Assembly: GCF_051811025.1 (NCBI RefSeq)
Contig: NZ_JBPWQE010000001.1
Coordinates: forward strand, 1,550,001-1,614,000
Direction of reading: 5' to 3'
DNA: 64,000 nt
Source of the DNA: Tardiphaga sp051811025
Lineage (GTDB): Bacteria; Pseudomonadota; Alphaproteobacteria; Rhizobiales; Xanthobacteraceae
The position numbers were made by a program, and so were the translations under genes. This document shows, piece by piece, positions 1 to 8,600 of the stretch. The notes under the pieces were generated by a model. It did not search any database. It was not told where the DNA came from and saw only the letters and a list, made by a program, of their open reading frames with translations. Within the stretch, counting starts at the first letter, position 1; every line of letters starts with the position of its first letter.

Positions 1-662
1 TCGATGACGACATCGGAAGATTTCAGCACTTCATTGCGTTCAACGCCGCGGGCCAGCACTGCTGCTTCCACAGTTTCGACAGCACTGCCGGTGAAACGCA
101 GCTTGGTGGCAGACACGTTGGCGTCGTTGCCGATCGCAAAGGTGACGTCGAAACGGCCGCTACGTGCGTCGAAGCGGACCGCGACAGGCTGCAGCGCGCT
201 GGTATTGCTGGCGTCGAGCTGCAGGCCCTGGACTTCGCGGTCGAAAGTGAGGCTGAGATTGGCGGCGGCGCCAAGGCCGTGGCGGTTCTCCAACGCCTGC
301 GCCACCTGGTTCTCGATATCCTTGCTGTCGATGCTGCGCGACAGCCGCGTCACGGTGATGGACTTGAGCTCGCGTGTATCGACGCCGATCACCTGATGCT
401 GCCGCAACGCCGCGATAACTTGTGCGGTCGACAGCGTGCCGACGGTGCCAAGGTCGGGCGCTCGATAGATTGCGATCTGCGCGGTGGGGCCGGCATTGTC
501 GATGACATCGCCAATCCGCACCACGTCGCTGGACACCGTGACGTTGGCGCGCAGCGTTGGCGATGCGATGACCTCGTCGCGCTGCGCTTGGCCGAGCGCA
601 GCGGTGGCCACAGCAGCGAGCAGGGCGACGGCGAGGAGAAGCGAACGCATGGCTGATGTCAT
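1..662 (-). CDS. flgA: Flagellar P-ring assembly chaperone FlgA (3' end cut by window edge)
   Basis: Periplasmic chaperone needed for assembly of the flagellar P ring. The leftward frame opens with a hydrophobic signal peptide (MRSLLLAVALLAAVATAALG) and continues into an SAF-like beta domain (GVDTRELKSITVTR, then VEAAVLARGVERNEVLKSSDVV). I chose the ATG at 662 because a GAGGAGA Shine-Dalgarno lies 6-7 nt upstream; the ATG at 668 is too close to it. That Shine-Dalgarno overlaps the flgG stop codon, so flgF-flgG-flgA look translationally coupled. About 220 codons are visible with no stop, so the gene continues past position 1. Assignment rests on fold-like sequence and on position directly after flgG. 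Confidence 0.9.
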   Translation of the reverse strand, partial: MTSAMRSLLLAVALLAAVATAALGQAQRDEVIASPTLRANVTVSSDVVRIGDVIDNAGPTAQIAIYRAPDLGTVGTLSTAQVIAALRQHQVIGVDTRELKSITVTRLSRSIDSKDIENQVAQALENRHGLGAAANLSLTFDREVQGLQLDASNTSALQPVAVRFDARSGRFDVTFAIGNDANVSATKLRFTGSAVETVEAAVLARGVERNEVLKSSDVVI

Positions 663-673
663 GATCATTCTCC

Positions 674-1462
674 TCAGCGGAACATGCCGGCGGTGGATTG
701 CAGCATCTGGTCGGCGGCGCTGATGACTTTGGCGTTCATCTCATAGGCACGCTGCGCGGCGATCAGGTCCGAGATTTCGGTGACCACCTCGACATTGGCC
801 ATTTCGAGGTTGCGCTGCTGCATGTCACCGAAGCCATCGGCATTGGCGACGCCGTCCTGCGGAGGGCCGGAGGCCGGAGTTTCGGTGAACAGGTTGTCGC
901 CGATCGAATTGAGGCCGGCCTTGTTGATGAAGCGGGTGAGGCTGATCTGGCCGAGAACGGTCGGGGTCGTCGAGCCCGGCACGATCACCGAGACCTGACC
1001 CTGCGCATTGATCGAGAGTTGCGACGACGCCTGGGGGATCGAGATCGTTGGCTGCAGCAGGTTGCCCTGCGAATTGACGATACGCCCCTGCTGGTCCGTA
1101 GCGAACGTGCCGTCGCGGGTATAGGCGAAGGTGCCGTCGGTGAGCTGGATCTTGAAGAAGCCTTCACCGCGGACCGCGATATCGAGATCGCCGCCGGTCG
1201 CCGACAGCGTGCCCTGGGTCATCATGCGTGGGGTGCCCACGGTCTTCACGCCGCCGCCGATATCGACGCCGACCGGAATGACCGTGCCCTGATCCGATGC
1301 TTGCGCACCGACGCGGCGCACGTGATCGTAGATGAGGTCCTGGAATGCGGCACGCTGCTTCTTGAAGCCAGTCGTGCGCATATTGGCGATATTGTTCGAG
1401 ATGACCTGGACGTTGAGTTCCTGGGCCGCCATCCCGGTCGCGGCAGTGTAAAGAGCGCGCAT
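674..1462 (-). CDS. flgG: Flagellar basal-body distal rod protein FlgG
   Basis: Distal rod subunit of the flagellar axle, exported by the flagellar type III apparatus. At 262 residues it has the usual FlgG length. The N-terminus (MRALYTAATGMAAQELNVQV, then SNNIANMRTTGFKKQRAAF) is the rod/hook-family helix with the conserved NNxAN motif. The C-terminus (LEMANVEVVTEISDLIAAQR, then AYEMNAKVISAADQML) is the partner helix of the same coiled coil. It starts 12 nt after the flgF stop and is followed at once by flgA, so it is the middle gene of a leftward flgF-flgG-flgA operon. Confidence 0.97.
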   Translation of the reverse strand: MRALYTAATGMAAQELNVQVISNNIANMRTTGFKKQRAAFQDLIYDHVRRVGAQASDQGTVIPVGVDIGGGVKTVGTPRMMTQGTLSATGGDLDIAVRGEGFFKIQLTDGTFAYTRDGTFATDQQGRIVNSQGNLLQPTISIPQASSQLSINAQGQVSVIVPGSTTPTVLGQISLTRFINKAGLNSIGDNLFTETPASGPPQDGVANADGFGDMQQRNLEMANVEVVTEISDLIAAQRAYEMNAKVISAADQMLQSTAGMFR

Positions 1463-1474
1463 GGGTCAGATTCC

Positions 1475-2239
1475 TTAAGCCGGAACGTCGGCAAGTTTTT
1501 CGATGGCGGAGCGCCGCGCGTCGCCTTGCGACTGCAGCATGTTCGACAGCTCGGTATAGGCGCGGGTGACGTCGATCATCCGGGTCATTTCGGCGACCGA
1601 GCTGACATTCGACTTTTCGATGAAGCCCTGGTTGAGCTTCGACGTGGTGGATGGCTGCGGATTGGCGCCGGGGCCGGCCGAGAACAGGTTGGAGCCTTCC
1701 TTCACCAGCCGCTGGGGCTGTGCGAAGTTGACCATGCGAATCTTGCCACGCACGGAGTCGATGCGGTTGATGCCTTCGAGCACCGTGACCGTGCCGTCCT
1801 GCGAGATGTTGATGTCGTGGTCGGTCTGCTGGAATACGATCGGGCCATTGGCGCCGAGCACCGGTGCGCCCGACGCTGTCACGAGCTGGCCCTGCGAATT
1901 GATCTGCATGCCGCCGTCGCGGGTGTAGCGCTCGCCGTTCGGGGTCTGCACCGCGAGGAAGGCGTTGCCGTCGATGGCGACGTCCAGCGGATTCTTGGTC
2001 TGCTCGGTCGCGCCGCCGGTGAAATCATGCATGGTGGCGCGGTCCTGCACGAAGGACACGCGGCGGTCGCGGCCGACGAAGTTGTCTTCGCGGGCGGCCG
2101 GGCTCAGATATTCCTCGAAAATCGTCCGCTCGGCCTTGAAGCCGCTCGTGTTGATATTCGCAATGTTGTTCGCCACGACGTCCATCTGACGCCGGAGCGT
2201 CATCTGCCGCGACAGTCCGACGAGAAGCATATTCTCCAT
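1475..2239 (-). CDS. flgF: Flagellar basal-body rod protein FlgF
   Basis: Proximal rod subunit of the flagellum. The start is placed at the ATG at 2239, giving MENMLLVGLSRQMTLRRQMD and 254 residues; a GGAGAA sequence lies just upstream, and the same frame further upstream (to 2356) does not resemble a rod protein. The rod signature VANNIANINTSGFKAERTIF and the C-terminal helix (VAEMTRMIDVTRAYTELSNM, then LQSQGDARRSAIEKLA) are both present. First gene of the leftward flgFGA operon, divergent from fliL. Confidence 0.95.
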   Translation of the reverse strand: MENMLLVGLSRQMTLRRQMDVVANNIANINTSGFKAERTIFEEYLSPAAREDNFVGRDRRVSFVQDRATMHDFTGGATEQTKNPLDVAIDGNAFLAVQTPNGERYTRDGGMQINSQGQLVTASGAPVLGANGPIVFQQTDHDINISQDGTVTVLEGINRIDSVRGKIRMVNFAQPQRLVKEGSNLFSAGPGANPQPSTTSKLNQGFIEKSNVSSVAEMTRMIDVTRAYTELSNMLQSQGDARRSAIEKLADVPA

Positions 2240-2603
2240 CGGTGGTTCTCCCCTAAGTTCCCGCGGTTTGCTCTCCCAAGCTCGCCGTGGATCCCGTAAA
2301 CCGCACAGCTCTCCCAAGCCGCGGTTCGCTAAGGTGAGTAGCGAAAGCCGTGCCAAGTCAAAAAGATGATATTTTTCAATTTGTTGGTAGTTTTAGGGGC
2401 GCGCAAACGGGCGGCAGAAAGGTCTTGTTGACCATATTTGCCGGCAGAATTTTCCTAGTTGAGCGTTAAAAGAAAGATTCCGTTAACCATTGCGACCTAG
2501 CGTCACGATCACACAGGGCCTTGGGCGCTGGCAGCATTTTGTATCGCGTCTTTATTGCCTGCTTTGCAGCATCGAGCTCATCCCAACCCCGGACGGGCAG
2601 GCG
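2240..2603. promoter_or_regulatory. Divergent flgF / fliL intergenic region with candidate flagellar promoter
   Basis: A 364-nt gene-free region between two divergent flagellar operons, AT-richer than its flanks around 2360-2490. Towards fliL it holds TTGACCAT at 2428-2435 followed 20-21 nt later by CTAG at 2455-2458. Further down are GTTAAAA (2465) and a TTAACCAT half-site (2483-2490) followed by CCTAGC (2496-2501). TTAACCAT resembles the CtrA half-site known from alphaproteobacterial class II flagellar genes. No full TTAA-N7-TTAA box is present: the two TTAA runs are 13 nt apart. The promoter assignment is inference. Confidence 0.45.
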
Positions 2604-3095
2604 ATGGCGGATACGGAAACTTCAGACGGCGTCCCGACCGGGGATGAAGCGGCAGCTCCCAAGAGCAAGTTCAAGCTGATCGCGATCGTCGCGGGTGTGC
2701 TGGTACTCGCAGCGGGCGGTGGCGGCTGGTTCTTCCTGAAGGGACACCCCAAGGAAGAGAAGAAAGAGGCCGCGCCGGCTGCGAAGCCGCTCGCTTTCAT
2801 CGATGTGCCGGAAATCCTGGTGAACCTTGCGGGTCAGCCGGGCGAGCGCGTGCAATATCTCAAGGCCAAGATCGTGCTCGAGGTGAAGGAAGCGCCGTTG
2901 GTGGCGCAGATCACGCCGTCGATGCCGCGTATCACCGACATGTTCCAGGTCTATCTCCGCGAACTCCGCACCACCGATCTGAACGGCTCCGTCGGCATGT
3001 TCCGGTTGAAGGAAGAGCTCACGCGGCGCGTCAACGCCGCGATCTCGCCCCATCACGTGAACGCTGTGCTGTTCAAGGAAATCCTCATTCAGTGA
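2604..3095 (+). CDS. fliL: Flagellar basal-body-associated protein FliL
   Basis: Inner-membrane protein that surrounds the stator and supports torque. The start at 2604 gives MADTETSDGVPTGDEAAAPK, a 163-residue protein with a short cytoplasmic tail, one transmembrane helix (FKLIAIVAGVLVLAAGGGGW) and a periplasmic domain. The domain has the FliL features of an N-terminal strand 'FIDVPEILVNLAG' and a C-terminal 'HHVNAVLFKEILIQ'. The longer frame from 2490 lacks a family-like N-terminus. fliM follows after 18 nt. Confidence 0.93.
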   Translation: MADTETSDGVPTGDEAAAPKSKFKLIAIVAGVLVLAAGGGGWFFLKGHPKEEKKEAAPAAKPLAFIDVPEILVNLAGQPGERVQYLKAKIVLEVKEAPLVAQITPSMPRITDMFQVYLRELRTTDLNGSVGMFRLKEELTRRVNAAISPHHVNAVLFKEILIQ

Positions 3096-3113
3096 GGAAT
3101 TGGATTTAGGCTG

Positions 3114-4313
3114 ATGTCTACCGAACAGGTCGATCAGGACGCAATTGCCGCCGAATGGGAAGCATCTCTGGATTCAGAGGATCCCGTTGAGGCGGCGAAA
3201 GCGGCTGCCGAAAACGAACTCACCGGCACCATGGCAGAGCAATGGGCCGCCATGGTCGAGGACGGCGGTCGCGATATCGGCGGCGGCAAGAACGGTGGCG
3301 AGCGCGTTCTCTCGCAGGAAGAAATCGACAACCTCCTCGGCTTCAGCGTCAACGAGGTCCATCTCGACGAAAATTCCGGCATTCGCGCCATCATCGATTC
3401 TTCGATGGTGTCGTATGAGCGTCTGCCGATGCTCGAAATCGTGTTCGACCGTCTGGTGCGGTTGATGACTACGAGCCTGCGCAATTTCACCTCCGACAAC
3501 GTCGAAGTCTCGCTCGATCGCATCACCTCGGTGCGTTTCGGCGATTATATGAACTCGATTCCGCTGCCTGCCGTGCTGTGCGTGTTCAAGGCAGAGGAGT
3601 GGGAGAATTTTGGCCTCGCCACCGTCGATTCCAGCCTGATCTATTCGATGATCGACGTATTGCTCGGCGGCCGTCGAGGTCAGGCCTCGCTGCGCATCGA
3701 GGGCCGTCCCTATACCACCATCGAAACCAATCTGGTGAAGCGCCTGATCGAAGTGGTGCTGGCGGATGCCGAGCAGGCGTTCCGGCCGCTGTCGCCGGTG
3801 AGCTTCAACATCGATCGGCTTGAGACCAATCCGCGCTTCGCCGCCATCAGCCGACCAGCCAACGCCGCCATCCTGGTGCGCCTGCATATCGACATGGAAG
3901 ACCGCGGCGGCAATATCGAATTGCTGCTGCCCTACGCGACGATCGAACCGATCCGCGCCGTGCTCATGCAGATGTTCATGGGCGAAAAATTCGGCCGTGA
4001 TCCGATCTGGGAAAGCCATCTCGCTACTGAAATTGCTCAGGCCGAGATCGCCGTCGACGCCGTGCTGTATGAGGCGGAGATCCCATTGAAGCAGCTGATG
4101 CTTCTCAAAGTGGGCGATACACTGCCGCTGGAAATGCGGGCAGATGCCCTTGTTGCCGTGCGTTGCGGAGCCGTGACCTTGACTGAAGGTCGCATGGGCC
4201 GTGTCGGCGACCGCGTTGCCATTCGAGTCACGAAACAATTACGCAAGCCTAACACAACCTTCGCGATGTTTGAGAAGGCTGATGAGCAAACTAAATTGAT
4301 GGAGGCACAATGA
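3114..4313 (+). CDS. fliM: Flagellar motor switch protein FliM
   Basis: C-ring switch protein that receives phospho-CheY and sets rotation direction. It is 399 residues, longer than the roughly 334 of enteric FliM. The extra length is an acidic N-terminal extension of about 60 residues before the conserved LSQEEIDNLLGF motif, which in enteric FliM lies at the extreme N-terminus. The central CheC-like fold (VRLMTTSLRNFTSDNVEVSL) and C-terminal SpoA domain (LLKVGDTLPLEMRADALVAV) are clear. It overlaps the next gene by 4 nt (ATGA), which implies coupled translation. Confidence 0.96.
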   Translation: MSTEQVDQDAIAAEWEASLDSEDPVEAAKAAAENELTGTMAEQWAAMVEDGGRDIGGGKNGGERVLSQEEIDNLLGFSVNEVHLDENSGIRAIIDSSMVSYERLPMLEIVFDRLVRLMTTSLRNFTSDNVEVSLDRITSVRFGDYMNSIPLPAVLCVFKAEEWENFGLATVDSSLIYSMIDVLLGGRRGQASLRIEGRPYTTIETNLVKRLIEVVLADAEQAFRPLSPVSFNIDRLETNPRFAAISRPANAAILVRLHIDMEDRGGNIELLLPYATIEPIRAVLMQMFMGEKFGRDPIWESHLATEIAQAEIAVDAVLYEAEIPLKQLMLLKVGDTLPLEMRADALVAVRCGAVTLTEGRMGRVGDRVAIRVTKQLRKPNTTFAMFEKADEQTKLMEAQ

Positions 4314-4747
4314 GTCATTCATTAGGAATTGTGATCGAGAGCCTGGTTGCGGTGCTTCTGATCCTGACCATCGCCTATTGCATGTTGCTCAATAAGCGCC
4401 TGAAGCGCCTCAAGGCGGACGAACAATCGTTGAAGGCCACGATCGGCGAGCTCATCACCGTGACCGAGATCGCCGAGCGTGCGATCGGCGGACTGAAGCA
4501 CACCGTGCGCGACGTCAATGAAAATCTCGGCAGCCAGATTTCGGCGGCAACGGCGCTGGCCGATCAGCTGAAGGCGCAGCTCGCCGAGAGCGACGCCGTC
4601 GTGCGCCGGCTGTCGAAGATCGCAGTGGCGGCACGGCCGCTCACCGAACACGACCCTGACGCGCCGCGGGTCTCCGCAGCGCGGGCCAATGCCGCGGCAG
4701 CGCAGGCGTTCGCCGAACGGAGGAGGCCTGACGGCATCGCTGCATGA
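4310..4747 (+). CDS. DUF6468-type single-pass membrane protein of the fliM operon
   Basis: A 145-residue protein with one N-terminal transmembrane helix (SLVAVLLILTIAYCMLLNKR) and a long, charged, probably coiled-coil segment up to about residue 110 (IGGLKHTVRDVNENLGSQIS). It matches the alphaproteobacterial family I know as DUF6468, found between fliM and motE-like genes. Position suggests a flagellar role. Caulobacter has a flagellar positioning protein (PflI) with a similar bitopic layout near fliM, but I cannot show they are the same. Start and stop overlap fliM and motE by 4 nt each. Confidence 0.75.
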   Translation: MSHSLGIVIESLVAVLLILTIAYCMLLNKRLKRLKADEQSLKATIGELITVTEIAERAIGGLKHTVRDVNENLGSQISAATALADQLKAQLAESDAVVRRLSKIAVAARPLTEHDPDAPRVSAARANAAAAQAFAERRRPDGIAA

Positions 4748-5517
4748 AAGCTTTTCGGGACGTTCGTATTCTTCCTGTCGTCTTGGTGGCGGTTTTCGGG
4801 CTGGCGATTCTCAAGATCGCTGGCCTGGTGATCGATGGCGGCTACGTGTTCAACTACGATCCGCAACCGCAGGTGCAGGCGAAAGGATCGTGGGCGCAGG
4901 AGATGTTCAACTTCCCGGGCGGCAAGCCTGCAGACGGCGACATTACCGGGTCAGTATCTGCCAAGAAGGAAGAGCCGAAGCCCGCGGTGGCGGCGCCTGC
5001 AGCGATCGAGCCGACCAGCAATCCGCCTGTCGAACTGTCTCCTCAAATCTCGCCCGCTGAACGCGCGATCCTCGAACGGCTGCAAGCGCGCCGTCAGGAA
5101 CTGGAAATGCGTGCCCGCGAGATCGACATTCGCGAAAGCCTGCTGAAGGCCGCCGAGAAGCGCATCGAAACCCGCGTCGATGAATTGAAGGGCGTCGAAG
5201 CCGGTATCAAGACGGCGAACGACCAGAAGAGCGAAGTCGATGCCGCCCGCTTCAAGGGCATCGTCACCATGTATGAAAGCATGAAGCCGAAGGACGCGGC
5301 GAAGATCTTCGACCGGCTGGAAATGCCGGTGCTGTTCGAGATTGCCTCGCAGATAGCGCCTCGGAAGATGTCCGACATTCTCGGTCTGATGCAGCCGGAG
5401 GCCGCTGAACGCCTCACCGTTGAACTGGCACGCCGTGCCTCGGGCGGCGAACGATCTGCCGCGGCGGTGGAACTGCCCAAGATCGAAGGCAGGCCGATCC
5501 AGCAGGGCCGGAATTAA
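4744..5517 (+). CDS. motE: MotE-family flagellar protein (MgtE N-like domain)
   Basis: Probably a periplasmic chaperone or stator-associated protein: in Sinorhizobium, MotE assists the periplasmic motility protein MotC. The 257-residue protein has an N-terminal membrane helix (LPVVLVAVFGLAILKIAGLV), a Pro/Ala-rich linker, a coiled coil (ERLQARRQELEMRAREIDIR) and a C-terminal MgtE-N-like helical domain (YESMKPKDAAKIFDRLEMPV, then SDILGLMQPEAAERLTVELA). It overlaps the preceding gene by 4 nt. Confidence 0.85.
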   Translation: MKAFRDVRILPVVLVAVFGLAILKIAGLVIDGGYVFNYDPQPQVQAKGSWAQEMFNFPGGKPADGDITGSVSAKKEEPKPAVAAPAAIEPTSNPPVELSPQISPAERAILERLQARRQELEMRAREIDIRESLLKAAEKRIETRVDELKGVEAGIKTANDQKSEVDAARFKGIVTMYESMKPKDAAKIFDRLEMPVLFEIASQIAPRKMSDILGLMQPEAAERLTVELARRASGGERSAAAVELPKIEGRPIQQGRN

Positions 5518-5547
5518 AGAAATTAATTAACAAATCCTTAGAGCGCG

Positions 5548-5559
5548 GAATCTAGATTC
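5548..5559. promoter_or_regulatory. Palindrome and AT-rich block upstream of the TPR protein gene
   Basis: GAATCTAGATTC is a perfect 12-nt palindrome, lying 20 nt after TTAAC (5527-5531) in a short AT-rich spacer between motE and the TPR gene. Together they resemble the TTRAC...CTAG layout seen before fliL and flgB. The gene has 98 nt of its own leader, so it may have its own promoter. No experimental inference can be drawn from sequence alone. Confidence 0.3.
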
Positions 5560-5615
5560 GACACAGGGCGGGCGACTGGTCGTCCTTCGAGCATCGGGCT
5601 GAGAGACACTTCTGA

Positions 5616-8600
5616 ATGGCACGGACGGCTGCCGTTGCATGTTGGACGCAAGCTCGCGCATGGACGCGGGCCGTTCGACGTTGTGCGGTCCTCGCGGGCA
5701 TTCTCTGTCTTGCGCTGTCGTTCCCGGATGCCGCATCTGCGCAAGCGGTGAGGGGCAGTGCCAGCATGGGCACGTCGGGCGGTTATGGTCGCATCGTGCT
5801 GAAGCTCGCCGAGGACGTGGAGTCCGAGGTGACGCAGGCCGGCACCATTCTCGTCATTCGCTTCAAGCGGCCGGTCGATATTCCCGTCGAGCTTCTCGGC
5901 GACGCCGCCCCCGACTATATCGGCTCCGCACGCCGCGATCCCGATGGCACGGCGATCCGTCTCGCTTTATCACGCAGGGTGACCGTCAATTCGATGACGG
6001 CGGGCGAACGCATCTTCATCGATCTGTTGCCCGACACCTGGAAGGGCATGCCGCCCGGTCTGCCGCAGGATGTGGTCAAGGAATTGTCGGAGCGTGCGCG
6101 TATGGCAGAGCGTGCATTGCGCCAGCAACGCGCTGTCGCGGAAAGCCAGAAGAAGCCGCCGATCCGCGTGCGGGCATCCGTGCAGCCCACCTTCGTGCGC
6201 TTCGTGTTCGAGACCGGCGGCGTCGGTGTGTCGTCGGTGCTGAACGAGAAGACACTGACGCTGACCTTCAACGCCGGTCTGGTGTTCGATCTCGCCGATG
6301 CCAAATTGTCCGCACCCGCCAATGTCGCATCGATCGGTCAGGCGATGGACGGCAACCGGACCGCCGTCGAGATCGGTTTGATCGGCGACGTCGATGTGAA
6401 GTCGTTCCGCGAGGACAAGAGCTACGTCGTCGACATCGGCTTCCAGCAGAATGAAAAGCCGTCGCCGCTGGCCAAGCTGCCGGTGGCCGCTCCTGTGGAC
6501 GAGAAACCACCGGTCGCGGCGAAACCTCCCGAGGTCGAGAAGCCCGCCAGCGTCCCGGCACAGCGCTCCGGCGAGGTCGTGCCTCCGACCTCCGAGACGA
6601 TCGCGAAAGAGATCGTTCCGGAGAAGAAAGTCGAGGTTGCGACGGCTGCACCGGCAGCGCCCGTCGCGGCAGCGAAGCCGGAAGAGCCAAGGCCCGAGGC
6701 GGCCAAGGTCGCTGAATCACCCAAGCCCGCGCCGGCAGCCGAGCCTGTTGTCGTCGTTCCTGCGAAAGAAACACCGCCGCTAGCGCCTGTCGTTGCGGCG
6801 GCTCCTGCTGCTGCACCCGTTGCTGCTGCGCCGACCGAACCGGCGGGCATGCCGGTCGAGGTCAAGCGCAGCAGTGACGGCGTGCGCATGGCCTTTGCCT
6901 TTCCATCGCCAACGCCGGTCGCTTTGTTCCGCCGCGGCGATATCCTGTGGCTGGTGGCAGATTCGATGCGGCCCATCGACACCGCGCCGATCCGCCGCGA
7001 TAGCGGGTCGATCATTGCCGATGTGAGCACGATCCCGCTGGAGAAGGGGCAGGCGATCCGTATTCGCCTCAATCGCCCGCAACTGGCTTCGCTCACCACC
7101 GACGATCCCGCCGGCGCAGGACAGGCCTGGTCGCTGATGCTCGCCGACACCCGGCAGACACCGTCGCAGCCGCTGTCCGCCGTGCGCAACATTGCCGATC
7201 CCTCGCGCGCCAGCGTGCAGGTGCCATTGGCCAAGCCCGGTCTCAAGCATCGCCTGGTTGATCCGGATGCCGGCGATACGCTCAATATCATCACCGCGCT
7301 GCCGCCATCGCGCGGCTTCATCCGTCGCCAGGACTTCGTTGAATTCTCGTTGCTGGAATCTATCCACGGCGTCGTGGTTCAGGTGAACTCCGACGACGTG
7401 TCCGTTGAAGCTAGTATCGACAAGGTGATGCTCACCAAGCCCGGTGGCCTGACGCTGTCGGCAGCCGATGCGGCGCCGCAACGTGCGTCGACGGTCGCCC
7501 GGCCGATCTTCGATGTCGGTCAGTGGCGCAAGGATCAGGAAGGCCCGTTCAACGCGCGCTTCGACGAGTTGATCAATGCGATGTCATCGGCCGAAGCTAG
7601 TTCGCTGCCGCAGGCGCGGATGGATCTGGCCAAATTCTACATGGCGCGCGGCATGTACAACGAGGCCAAGGGCGTTGCCGATCTCGCGATCGCGGACACC
7701 AAGGTCGGCGAGGAAAGCCCTGTCGCGCTGATCGTTCATGCGGTGGCCAGCGCAATGATGGGTCGTCCCGAACAGACCCTGAAGGATATCGCCAATCCGG
7801 TGCTCGGGCCGGGTTACGACGGTGAATTGTGGAAGGCGCTCGCCTACGCCAAACAGGAAAAGTGGGTCGAGGCGCGCGAGCGATTCAAGAATGCCGAATT
7901 CACGCTCGCCGCGCTGCCGGCCGATCTGCAGCGCGCGGCCTTGATGCTGGCGCTGCGGGCCTCGCTCGAGGTCAAGGACTATGCCGGCGCGTCGTCGCGC
8001 GGCAGTGAGCTCGAAACGGTCGGCATCCCGCCGGAGATCAAGCCCGCGGCCATGCTGCTCAGCGGCTGGCTCGATGAGGCGCTCGGCCGGGAGAAGGACG
8101 CGCTGTCGAAGTATCAGGATGTCACCGGTTCGGTGGATCGCCAGTCCGCAGCGGAAGCCAAGCTGCGCGAAATCAATTTGCGCCAGAAGCGTAACGAGAT
8201 CAGCAGCGAGGACGCGTTGCATGATCTCGAAGTGCTGGCTGTGACATGGCGCGGCGACGGCACGGAAGTGCAGGTGCTGCAGATCCTGTCGCGCATGTAT
8301 GCCGAACTCGGCCGCTACAATGACTCGCTGCTGGCCGCCCGCACGGCCACCGAACGTCAGGCCAACAGCGAAGCCGCGCGCCAGGTGCAGGACGAGGCGC
8401 AAGCGCTGTTCTCGCAAATCTATCTGTCGCCAAAGGGCGACAGCCTGCCGCCGGTCGATGCGCTGGCGATGTTCTACGAGTTTCGCGAGCTGACCCCGAT
8501 CGGCCGCCGCGGTGACGAGATGATCCGCCGTCTCGCAGATCGTCTCGTAGCCGTCGATCTGCTCGATCAGGCCGCCGAGCTGCTGCAGTATCAGGTCGAT

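Noticed and set aside
698..2299. A 533-codon plus-strand frame across flgG and flgF
   Set aside because: Antisense to two clear rod genes, no domain, composition typical of a shadow frame.
2466..2487. TTAA...TTAAC pair before fliL as a full CtrA box
   Set aside because: The gap is 13 nt; only a half-site can be claimed.
3174..4238. A 354-codon minus-strand frame across fliM
   Set aside because: Antisense shadow of fliM with no recognisable features.
5514..5531. Cluster of TTAA sequences before the TPR gene as a CtrA box
   Set aside because: Spacings between TTAA units are 5 and 9 nt, not the required 7.
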